This document shows, piece after piece, positions 1-5,337 of a DNA stretch of 8,266 nucleotides (the stretch's first letter is position 1; every line of letters begins with the position of its first letter). Source of the DNA: an uncultured Bacilli bacterium (lineage in GTDB: Bacteria; Bacillota_I; Bacilli_A; RF39; UBA660); the NCBI GenBank assembly GCA_947589375.1, contig CANQAO010000049.1, positions 1 to 8,266 on the forward strand, read 5' to 3'. The translations under genes were made by a program, and so were the position numbers. A model generated the notes under the pieces. It saw nothing but the letters and a program-made list of their open reading frames with translations. It made no database searches and was not told the DNA's origin.

Positions 1-57
1 GCATTTTCAAAAATAAGCTACGAACATCTTTTTCATACATTTTTAAAGGTTTTAGTC

Positions 58-86
58 TTGACTTATAAAGAAAAACATAATATAAT
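58..86 (+). promoter_or_regulatory. Sigma-A-type promoter of rpsD
   Basis: TTGACT at 58-63 and TATAAT at 81-86 are separated by exactly 17 nt, which is close to the consensus for the housekeeping sigma factor. Transcription should start near 92-93, giving an rpsD leader of about 155 nt. The DNA upstream (1-57) is AT-rich and shows no gene or clear signal. Confidence 0.85.
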
Positions 87-92
87 TAAGAA

Positions 93-247
93 GCGTGTTG
101 AAAAGCAGCGTTATTTTCAAAATTTATAATGTGTTTATTTCCTTTAAGGGATTATTGTGTAACTTTAGCTGCGAAGCGAAGATATTAATTTAATACACCC
201 TATAATATTTTGAAGATAACCTCTCACGATATGAAGGGAGGAATAAT
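93..247 (+). promoter_or_regulatory. rpsD 5' leader, probable S4 autoregulatory element
   Basis: The untranslated leader is folded. GTGTA (157-161) can pair with TACAC (194-198), enclosing a hairpin at 163-181 with stems CTT/AAG and GCT/AGC and a GCGA (GNRA) tetraloop. Just before the gene, CCTCTC (220-225) pairs with GGGAGG (236-241), so the Shine-Dalgarno lies inside a 6-bp hairpin with a 10-nt loop. CCTTT (141-145) could instead pair with GAAGG (233-237), which would be a pseudoknot-like switch. In Bacillus, S4 is known to repress its own rpsD mRNA through a structured leader; applying that here is an inference from position and structure. A search with the Rfam ribosomal S4 leader model would settle it. 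Confidence 0.65.
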
Positions 248-850
248 ATGGCAAGATACACAGGACCAGCTTATAAAAAATCACGTCGTTTAGGTTTTTC
301 TACTCTTGAAAATGGCAAAGAACTTGCGAAAAAACCATACATTCCAGGTGAACATGGACAAGATAGAAGAAAAAAACTTTCTAACTATGGTGTTCAATTA
401 CAAGAAAAACAAAAAGTTAGATTTATGTATGGCTTAAACGAAAAACAATTTAGAAAAGTATTTGATAATGCTGGTAAAATGAAAGGTGTACATGGTGAAA
501 ACTTACTTAAACTATTAGAAAGTCGTTTAGACAATTTAGTTTATCGTATCGGTTTTGCTTCTACTAGAAAAGGAGCCAGACAATTCGTTAATCATGGACA
601 CGTGACCGTGAATGGCAAAAAAGTAGACATTCCATCATATACTGTTAAACCTGGTGATGTTATCGGTTTAAGAGAAAGAGATAAAGAACTTGCTATTGTA
701 AAATCTTCATTAGAAGCTTTACATAATAGAGCTGAATATATCTCTTATGATGATAAAAAAATGGAAGCTACTTATGTTAGAATGCCAGAACGTAGTGAAT
801 TAAATGCTGATATCAATGAATCATTAATTATTGAATTCTATAACAGATAA
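248..850 (+). CDS. rpsD: 30S ribosomal protein S4
   Basis: S4 binds the 5' domain of 16S rRNA early in small-subunit assembly and contributes to decoding fidelity. The 200-residue product has the usual bacterial length and collinear family motifs: MARYTGP at the N-terminus, RRLGFS, LQEKQKVRFMYG (around 51-62), SRLDNLVYR (about 92-100), and the S4 RNA-binding domain with RQFVNHGHVTVNG (around 111-123), ending in IEFYNR. It is the Bacillus-like form without N-terminal zinc cysteines. The start is fixed by GGGAGG six nt upstream of the ATG. It has its own promoter and terminator, so it is a single-gene unit, as is common for rpsD in Firmicutes. The folded leader suggests translational autorepression. 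Confidence 0.98.
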   Translation: MARYTGPAYKKSRRLGFSTLENGKELAKKPYIPGEHGQDRRKKLSNYGVQLQEKQKVRFMYGLNEKQFRKVFDNAGKMKGVHGENLLKLLESRLDNLVYRIGFASTRKGARQFVNHGHVTVNGKKVDIPSYTVKPGDVIGLRERDKELAIVKSSLEALHNRAEYISYDDKKMEATYVRMPERSELNADINESLIIEFYNR

Positions 851-877
851 AATTGGTTTTATACCAATTTTTTTCTT
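849..877 (+). terminator. Rho-independent terminator of rpsD
   Basis: AAATTGGT (850-857) pairs with ACCAATTT (863-870) around a 5-nt loop and is followed by a T-run. The hairpin begins at the rpsD stop codon, so rpsD is not co-transcribed efficiently with the next gene. Confidence 0.88.
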
Positions 878-881
878 TAAT

Positions 882-910
882 TTGCTTTTCAAAAATAAAT
901 GTGCTATTAT
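882..910 (+). promoter_or_regulatory. Promoter of the TPR-like gene
   Basis: TTGCTT (882-887) and TATTAT (905-910) are spaced by 17 nt, and TGC directly before the -10 makes it an extended -10 promoter. The predicted start near 917 is only about 17 nt before the ATG at 934, which supports that start and excludes an upstream reading-frame extension. Confidence 0.7.
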
Positions 911-933
911 ATGCCTTATGTGAGATGATAACT

Positions 934-1665
934 ATGGACGAAATTAAAGCAATAGAAAAAGTCATTTATAAACTTAAAAAAAACCATCAATATCAAGAAG
1001 TTTATGGTCTAACTAAAAGATTATATGAAAGCGATAATGCTTCTGATAAAATGGGTATTATTTATGGACAATCATTACTTTTAGATGGTAAACCAGAAGA
1101 AGCCAATCGTATTTTTGAAAAATATTATATAGATAACTCGCAAAATGTTGAACTACTTCTATGTCTTTTTCAAATTGCTTTTGAAAAATATGACTTCGAA
1201 GGAGCTTTAGCTTATTTAGAAGAGTTAAAACCTTTTGTTAATAAAAATTTATTTAAAAAATTAATCCCTTTTGAAATATATTTACGTGAAGTAAATGGCC
1301 TTGAAGCTAATGCGATTTGTCACACGAAAACTACTATTTATTTACTAAGACAAATTAAAAAATATAGTGATTATCAAGCTATCAAATTTATCAAGGACTA
1401 TAATTTAAATAATGCTTGGGGCTTTACTAAAGAAACTAATTTTGAAGCTTTATTCTATGAAGCCCTACATTATGTTCTACAAAGAAAAAAAGAAAATTGT
1501 TTTAATCCTTTCAAATTAGATATCGATTTTTTTGATAAATATTATATGGACATAAGCCATTACTCACTTACTTATACACCTTTTAAATATGCAAAAATTT
1601 CAACTTTGCCTTTTTCTAATCACATTTGTATGATTAGTCCAACTACAAAAAAATACGAAAAATAA
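934..1665 (+). CDS. Uncharacterised helical-repeat (TPR-like) protein
   Basis: I do not recognise a specific family. The 243-residue product is highly helical and soluble-looking, with no signal peptide or membrane segment. Residues of about 1-110 read as successive antiparallel helix pairs in the TPR/SEL style, for example SLLLDGKPEEANRIFEKYY followed by a FEKYDFEGALAYLEEL-like repeat, suggesting a protein-interaction scaffold. The C-terminal half is less repetitive and rich in Phe, Tyr and Lys. The frame is open back to 853, but that stretch overlaps the rpsD terminator and this gene's own promoter. The ATG at 934 is preferred, with GTGAG nine nt upstream. It is monocistronic, and its last codons and stop lie inside the terminator hairpin. 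Its relation to rpsD is only adjacency. Confidence 0.75.
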   Translation: MDEIKAIEKVIYKLKKNHQYQEVYGLTKRLYESDNASDKMGIIYGQSLLLDGKPEEANRIFEKYYIDNSQNVELLLCLFQIAFEKYDFEGALAYLEELKPFVNKNLFKKLIPFEIYLREVNGLEANAICHTKTTIYLLRQIKKYSDYQAIKFIKDYNLNNAWGFTKETNFEALFYEALHYVLQRKKENCFNPFKLDIDFFDKYYMDISHYSLTYTPFKYAKISTLPFSNHICMISPTTKKYEK

Positions 1666-1676
1666 TTCGTATTTTT
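1649..1676 (+). terminator. Terminator overlapping the end of the TPR-like gene
   Basis: AAAAATACGAA (1649-1659) pairs with TTCGTATTTTT (1666-1676) around the loop AAATAA. The stem is 11 bp and AT-rich, with A-run and T-run sides, so it could act in both directions. The TAA stop of the preceding gene (1663-1665) is in the loop. The sequence 1650-1679 recurs without a mismatch at 2825-2854. Confidence 0.75.
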
Positions 1677-1714
1677 AATATACAAGAAAACATACAGAAA
1701 AACATATAAGATGA

Positions 1715-1743
1715 TTGACTAATACCCTCGAATATAGTATAAT
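1715..1743 (+). promoter_or_regulatory. Promoter of the Fic-family gene
   Basis: TTGACT (1715-1720) and TATAAT (1738-1743) are separated by 17 nt, the same two hexamers and spacing as the rpsD promoter. Transcription should start near 1750, leaving a leader of about 23 nt that contains only the ribosome binding site. No operator-like inverted repeat is obvious. Confidence 0.82.
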
Positions 1744-1772
1744 AATATATAAGAATATGAGGTGATTATATA

Positions 1773-2765
1773 GTGAAAAATTATACTCCACCTTTCGAAA
1801 TTACTAATATTATTTTAGAACGTATTTCTTCAATTATGAAAAAAATTGGAAAATTAGATAATTATAAAAATTTAAATAAAATGCCAATTTTAAGAAGAAA
1901 CAATCGAATACATTCTATTCATTCATCACTTGCCATAGAAAACAATACCTTATCTTTTAACCAAGTAAAAGATATTATCAACGGAAAATTAGTTATAGGA
2001 GAGCAAAAGGAAATTCAAGAAGTAAAAAATGCTTATAAAGCATATGAAATGATGAAAGAAATTAATCCTTATTCTATAGAAGATTTAAAAAAAATTCATG
2101 GAATAATTACTTTTTTAACCATGGAAGAATCAGGCGAATTTAGAAAAGGTAATGAAGGTGTATTTGATGGCGATGTATGCATCCATGTATGTCCTAAGCC
2201 AAAAATGGTAGAACCTTTAATAAGCCAACTATTAGATTGGACCAAAAAAAATAAAGACACCATTCATCCATTAATATTATCTTCCATATTTCATTATGAA
2301 TTTGTATTTATCCATCCATTTAGCGATGGCAATGGCAGAACCGTCAGATTATGGCAAAATATTTTATTATATAACTGGGAAAAAATATTTGAATATGTTC
2401 CCATTGAATCACAAATAAAGAAATACCAAGATGAATATTATAAAGCAATTAATAATTGTAATGCAAAAGGTAATTCTACCGAATTTATTGAATTCATGTT
2501 AAAAATGATTGATGAAGTTTTAGAAGATTTAATTAAAAATACTTCTAATGAAGCAAATTATATTAGCCCTTATGTAAAAAAATTATTGGCTGTAATGGAA
2601 GACGATATAGCCATGTCCTCTAAAGAATTAATGGAAAAATTAAAGCTAAAATCAAGAATATCTTTTAGAGAGCATTATTTAAAGCCAGCACTTGAAAATG
2701 GTCTTATAAAAATGACTAACCCAAGCAAACCCACAAGTAAAAATCAAACATATTATAAAGTTTAA
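1773..2765 (+). CDS. Fic-family protein, probable AMPylase with N-terminal autoinhibitory motif
   Basis: Fic enzymes transfer AMP or another nucleotide moiety from a nucleotide substrate to hydroxyl side chains of target proteins. The 330-residue product carries the intact active-site motif HPFSDGNGRTVR at 181-192, with catalytic H181, metal-binding D185 and phosphate-binding G186-R192. Residues S52-N57 (SLAIEN) match the inhibitory [S/T]xxxE[G/N] motif, whose Glu blocks ATP in resting enzymes; its N-terminal position fits class II Fic proteins. The C-terminal part (about 265-330) looks like a winged helix seen in many soluble Fic proteins. The start is GTG, chosen because GAGGTGAT ends six nt upstream. 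No antitoxin gene adjoins it, so this looks like a self-regulated stand-alone enzyme, not a toxin-antitoxin pair. The target is unknown. Repeats on both sides suggest acquisition. Confidence 0.93.
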   Translation: MKNYTPPFEITNIILERISSIMKKIGKLDNYKNLNKMPILRRNNRIHSIHSSLAIENNTLSFNQVKDIINGKLVIGEQKEIQEVKNAYKAYEMMKEINPYSIEDLKKIHGIITFLTMEESGEFRKGNEGVFDGDVCIHVCPKPKMVEPLISQLLDWTKKNKDTIHPLILSSIFHYEFVFIHPFSDGNGRTVRLWQNILLYNWEKIFEYVPIESQIKKYQDEYYKAINNCNAKGNSTEFIEFMLKMIDEVLEDLIKNTSNEANYISPYVKKLLAVMEDDIAMSSKELMEKLKLKSRISFREHYLKPALENGLIKMTNPSKPTSKNQTYYKV

Positions 2766-2791
2766 ATATCCATTCTTTCAAACAAAAAGCA

Positions 2792-2812
2792 GTATATTCA
2801 TCTTGAATACAC
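2792..2812 (-). terminator. Weak hairpin with a T-run on the - strand
   Basis: GTATATTCA (2792-2800) pairs with TGAATACAC (2804-2812) with one mismatch and a 3-nt loop. Read on the minus strand it is followed by TGCTTTTTG, so it could be a backup terminator for transcription leaving serS. It has no T-run on the plus strand, so it is an unlikely terminator for the Fic gene. Confidence 0.35.
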
Positions 2813-2824
2813 TACAATGCAACC

Positions 2825-2854
2825 AAAATACGAAAAATAATTCGTATTTTTAAT
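2825..2854. terminator. Bidirectional terminator between the Fic gene and serS
   Basis: AAAATACGAA (2825-2834) pairs with TTCGTATTTT (2841-2850) around AAATAA, with T-runs on both strands, so it can end both the Fic transcript and the convergent serS transcript. The serS stop codon is at 2852-2850, inside the element. AACC (2821-2824) can also pair with GGTT (2857-2860), which lengthens this copy relative to its 30-nt twin at 1650-1679. Confidence 0.72.
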
Positions 2855-4133
2855 TTGGTTTAATAATTTCTTTCCCACCCATATAAGGTCTTAAAGCTTC
2901 AGGAATTCTAACGCTACCATCCTCATTATAATTGTTTTCTAAAAAAGCAATAAGGCCGCGAGGTGTGGCTAATACTGTATTATTTAAAGTCGTTACATAT
3001 TCATTCCCTTTATCTGTTTTCATGCGAATTCCGAGCCTGCGTGCCTGGGCATCACCTAAAATTGAACAAGATCCAACTTCAAAATATTTTTGTTGTCTTG
3101 GACTCCAAGCTTCAACATCACATGATTTAACTTTTAAATCAGCCAAATCACCACTGCAGCATTCTAAAGTTCTCACTGGAATATCTAAACTTCTAAAAAA
3201 CTCTACTGTGTACTGCCACATTTTATTATACCAGTCCATACCTTCTTCTTTTTTACATAGAACGACCATTTCTTGTTTTTCAAATTGATGAACACGATAT
3301 AAACCGCGTTCTTCAATTCCATGAGCACCAACTTCTTTTCTAAAACATGGTGAATAAGAAGTCATGGCGATTGGCAAAGATTCTTCTTTAATTATCTGAT
3401 CTTTAAATTTTCCAATCATCGAATGTTCACTAGTACCAATTAAAAATAAATCTTCACCTTCAATTTTATACATCATCGCATCCATCTCTTCAAAGCTCAT
3501 AACACCTGTTACCACATCACTTCTAATCATAAATGGTGGAATTGCATAAGTAAAACCCTTATCAATCATAAAATCTCGCGCATAGCTAAGCATCGCCGAA
3601 TGCAGTCTAGCCACATCGCCAATCAAATAATAAAAACCATTACCACTAGTTCTGCCAGCACTTTCTTTATCTAAACCATTTAAATTCGCACATATATCTG
3701 AATGATAGGGAATTTCATAATTAGGAACGAAGGGCTTTCCGAATTTTTCATTCTCCACGTTTTTGGTGTCATCTTCACCAATCGGCACGTCATCGGCAAT
3801 GATATTCGGAATAACCATCATTTTTTCTTTTATTGCGGCTTTTAAATTTTCTTCCTCTTTTTCTAAGGTAATTATTTCTTCGCCATATTTACTAACTTCG
3901 GCTTTAACCTTTTCAGCTTCTTCTTTTTGACCATCACGCATAAGTGAGCCAATTAAAGCGCTTTTTTCATTTTTTAAAGCTCTTAAATTATCACCTTGTA
4001 ATTTAACTTCACGGCATTTTTTATCTAAATCATATACTTCATCGACCAGTGGAAGTTTATTATTTTGAAATTTTTTCTTAATATTTTCTTTTACCAATTC
4101 TTTGTTTTCTCTAATTAATTTAATATCTATCAT
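2850..4133 (-). CDS. serS: Seryl-tRNA synthetase
   Basis: It charges tRNA-Ser with serine (cytoplasmic class II synthetase, homodimer in the family). The 427-residue product starts MIDIKLIREN and has the long N-terminal coiled-coil arm (about 27-105) that grips the tRNA-Ser long arm. The catalytic core follows: the TxE motif as TSEH (234-237), motif 2 starting at FRKEVGAHG (264-272) with RVHQFEKQE (280-288), and motif 3 as LNNTVLATPRGLIAFLEN (383-400) with R392. Common bacterial SerRS motif 3 is of the LNGSGLAVGRTL type, so this version looks nearer to archaeal/eukaryotic ones; that impression needs a tree. The ATG overlaps the upstream stop as ATGA, with GAGGG eight nt upstream, indicating translational coupling. 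Expression should follow the Ser T-box before the preceding gene. Confidence 0.97.
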   Translation of the reverse strand: MIDIKLIRENKELVKENIKKKFQNNKLPLVDEVYDLDKKCREVKLQGDNLRALKNEKSALIGSLMRDGQKEEAEKVKAEVSKYGEEIITLEKEEENLKAAIKEKMMVIPNIIADDVPIGEDDTKNVENEKFGKPFVPNYEIPYHSDICANLNGLDKESAGRTSGNGFYYLIGDVARLHSAMLSYARDFMIDKGFTYAIPPFMIRSDVVTGVMSFEEMDAMMYKIEGEDLFLIGTSEHSMIGKFKDQIIKEESLPIAMTSYSPCFRKEVGAHGIEERGLYRVHQFEKQEMVVLCKKEEGMDWYNKMWQYTVEFFRSLDIPVRTLECCSGDLADLKVKSCDVEAWSPRQQKYFEVGSCSILGDAQARRLGIRMKTDKGNEYVTTLNNTVLATPRGLIAFLENNYNEDGSVRIPEALRPYMGGKEIIKPN

Positions 4134-4594
4134 TTTGTTTTCCCTCTTTCTATATTTTGACTATTTAAAGCTGAAAGTTCCATTTCAACATCTAAAATTC
4201 TTTCATCAATTTCTTTATTTTGTTTAATTAATTGATCATTCATCTCTTTATAATATGTATAACACAAAGACGATAATTTATGCATTTTGACATATTGGTC
4301 ACGCTCGCATGTTAAAGCAATTAGTTTTTTATCGATATATCCTTTAAAACTATTATCAAAAAGATTTAAAACTTTTTCTTGTCCACTTTCGGTGACTTGC
4401 CGTCTCACATTACTATGGCTTTCGATCACTTCTTCTATAGTCTCTTTCATTTCTTTAAGCACATCAATCAATTTTTGATAATAATTTATTTTTTCATTAT
4501 AATCACTAATTTTGATTAAATTATCTTCTTTTTCTTGATTTAGACTATTTTTTAAATTTTCTAAATCTTCAATTATAATTTCTAGATTATGCAT
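4130..4594 (-). CDS. Uncharacterised coiled-coil protein under T-box control
   Basis: The family is not recognised. The 154-residue product (starting MHNLEIIIEDLENLKN) is charged, almost wholly helical and predicted coiled coil, without membrane segments or catalytic motifs. It resembles the other coiled-coil protein encoded at 4827-5321: the pattern LExLK..L..E.E.NL.K followed by I.Y.Q..I..L is shared near both N-termini, and both end with an L..E.E helix. The frame is open up to 4660, but those codons lie in the T-box terminator; the ATG at 4594 has GAGTGAT just upstream and is the plausible start. Its TGA stop overlaps the serS start by four bases. Being first behind a serine T-box, it may act in serine/tRNA-Ser biology or simply share the transcript. 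Confidence 0.72.
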   Translation of the reverse strand: MHNLEIIIEDLENLKNSLNQEKEDNLIKISDYNEKINYYQKLIDVLKEMKETIEEVIESHSNVRRQVTESGQEKVLNLFDNSFKGYIDKKLIALTCERDQYVKMHKLSSLCYTYYKEMNDQLIKQNKEIDERILDVEMELSALNSQNIERGKTK

Positions 4595-4621
4595 TAAATC
4601 ACTCTTTTCTATTATATAAAG

Positions 4622-4662
4622 AAAAAGATGGACCATAAGGAGTGCATAGCACGGTACCATCC
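4622..4662 (-). terminator. T-box conditional terminator
   Basis: GATGG plus ACC (4661-4653, with one bulged T) pairs with GGTCCATC (4634-4627), and GTGC (4652-4649) can pair with a nearby GCAC inside the loop. The hairpin is followed by TTTTT (4626-4622). Its 5' arm contains the T-box sequence, so terminator and antiterminator are mutually exclusive, as expected for this riboswitch class. Confidence 0.88.
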
Positions 4663-4814
4663 TTTTATTTGCTTAATTTAGATAACGGTCTAACCCGAGA
4701 AATAATTAATTTCCACTCCGAAGTAGATTCATATAAATTTTATTATTAGTTCGCACCAACCACTAACTCTCTTAAAATAAATATTTACATTACTAATCTC
4801 CATCAACGTTTTCC
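4622..4814 (-). promoter_or_regulatory. T-box leader with Ser (UCU) specifier
   Basis: This leader senses uncharged tRNA and continues transcription when charging is low. Stem I is recognisable: AGTA (4794-4791) opposite GAA-TCT-A (4730-4724) forms the specifier loop, with UCU at 4727-4725. ATGTAAAT (4790-4783) pairs with ATTTATAT (4738-4731) directly above it, and GGAG (4801-4798) pairs with CTTC (4723-4720) below. The distal loop has the conserved GGTTGGTGCGA (4761-4751) after an AGAG bulge. The antiterminator T-box sequence AAGGATGGTACCGTGC runs 4664-4649, with the tRNA-end contact TGGT. The Ser specifier agrees with serS in the operon. Stem II detail was not resolved. Confidence 0.93.
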
Positions 4815-4820
4815 AAAATT

Positions 4821-4849
4821 ATTTTATCATGCTCTTGTGTTGGTGTCAA
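4821..4849 (-). promoter_or_regulatory. Promoter of the T-box/serS operon
   Basis: On the minus strand TTGACA (4849-4844) and TAAAAT (4826-4821) are 17 nt apart, and TGA directly precedes the -10, giving an extended -10. It lies in the last codons of the upstream coiled-coil gene, whose TGA stop (4829-4827) is the same TGA. Transcription should start near 4814, just ahead of T-box stem I. Confidence 0.85.
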
Positions 4850-5321
4850 CATTATCCAGTGTTTTTTGATACGTATTTTCTGGCTCTGTCTCTTTATAAT
4901 TAGCTATTTCTGTTTCCACCTCTAATAGTAAACTATCTAGGGACTTCTGTTTAATTAGTAGCGTTGTTTTTTCATGATTATATATCTTAAGTTTTTTACT
5001 GGCATCTTCAAACATTTTTTCCTGATTTTGCTTTTCTTCTTTTAAAATATTTATTTTTAAAAGATAATAATTTAAATAGTTATCCTCTTTTTGTATTTTC
5101 TTTTCATACAAACTAGCCAATTGTTTATATTTGTCAATGTGGCTTTTATGCATCTGAATACTAAAATGTAAGTTATAAATGATATATTGAAAATAAGCTA
5201 TAGCTTCCTCACATTTAGCTAACTTTTCGAGATTGTTTTCTCTTTCTTCCATTAATTTAAACTTTAATTTTTCTAGTTCTTGGACTAAATCAACTAAATC
5301 TTCCTCTAGCAATTCTGTCAT
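4827..5321 (-). CDS. Uncharacterised coiled-coil protein, paralogue of the serS-linked one
   Basis: The 164-residue product starts MTELLEEDLVDLVQELEKLK and is almost entirely charged amphipathic helix, with no signal peptide, membrane segment or enzyme motif. I do not recognise the family. It resembles the 154-residue protein at 4130-4594 in sequence and length, which suggests tandem duplication. The start is well supported by AGGAGG four nt before the ATG. The stop of the CDF transporter lies 16 nt upstream, so it is probably co-transcribed with polA and the transporter. No terminator separates it from the T-box, so read-through from polA would also meet the T-box. Confidence 0.75.
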   Translation of the reverse strand: MTELLEEDLVDLVQELEKLKFKLMEERENNLEKLAKCEEAIAYFQYIIYNLHFSIQMHKSHIDKYKQLASLYEKKIQKEDNYLNYYLLKINILKEEKQNQEKMFEDASKKLKIYNHEKTTLLIKQKSLDSLLLEVETEIANYKETEPENTYQKTLDNVDTNTRA

Positions 5322-5337
5322 AGTTCCTCCTAATTAA

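Larger units (their letters stand above)
1650..2854. repeat. Unit bracketed by identical 30-nt direct repeats, carrying the Fic gene
   Basis: Positions 1650-1679 and 2825-2854 are identical over 30 nt in direct orientation, and each copy is an internally palindromic terminator. The repeat offset is 1175 bp, and only the Fic gene with its promoter lies between. The left copy contains the stop codon of the TPR-like gene; the right copy contains the stop codon of the convergent serS (2850-2852). A single copy would serve both flanking genes, so the unit may have been inserted with duplication of the terminator. No transposase, integrase or terminal inverted repeats are visible. Independent reuse of a common genomic terminator repeat is the main alternative. 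Confidence 0.6.

Noticed and set aside
1..20. Similarity between 5-17 and the start of the intergenic region near 887
   Set aside because: A shared stretch of about 13 AT-rich bases is too short and simple to call a repeat.
853..933. N-terminal extension of the TPR-like protein, with a hydrophobic signal-peptide-like start
   Set aside because: It overlaps the rpsD terminator and this gene's own promoter, so the transcript would begin after it; the ATG at 934 is better placed.
1677..1772. Possible antitoxin gene next to the Fic gene
   Set aside because: No open frame with a ribosome binding site exists in this gap; it holds only the promoter and leader. The inhibitory motif is within the Fic protein itself.
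1680..2824. Terminal inverted repeats of a transposon inside the 30-nt repeats
   Set aside because: The sequences just inside the two repeat copies do not match in inverted orientation, and there is no transposase.
2932..3288. Plus-strand open frame of 118 codons
   Set aside because: It lies wholly antisense to serS, whose protein is strongly conserved; no ribosome binding site or family features are seen.
4287..4478. Plus-strand open frame of 63 codons
   Set aside because: It is antisense to the coiled-coil gene; its Ser/Leu-rich composition is the mirror of Lys/Glu-rich coding.
4595..4660. Upstream start for the T-box-controlled coiled-coil protein
   Set aside because: These codons lie in the T-box antiterminator/terminator hairpin; the ATG at 4594 has its own ribosome binding site.
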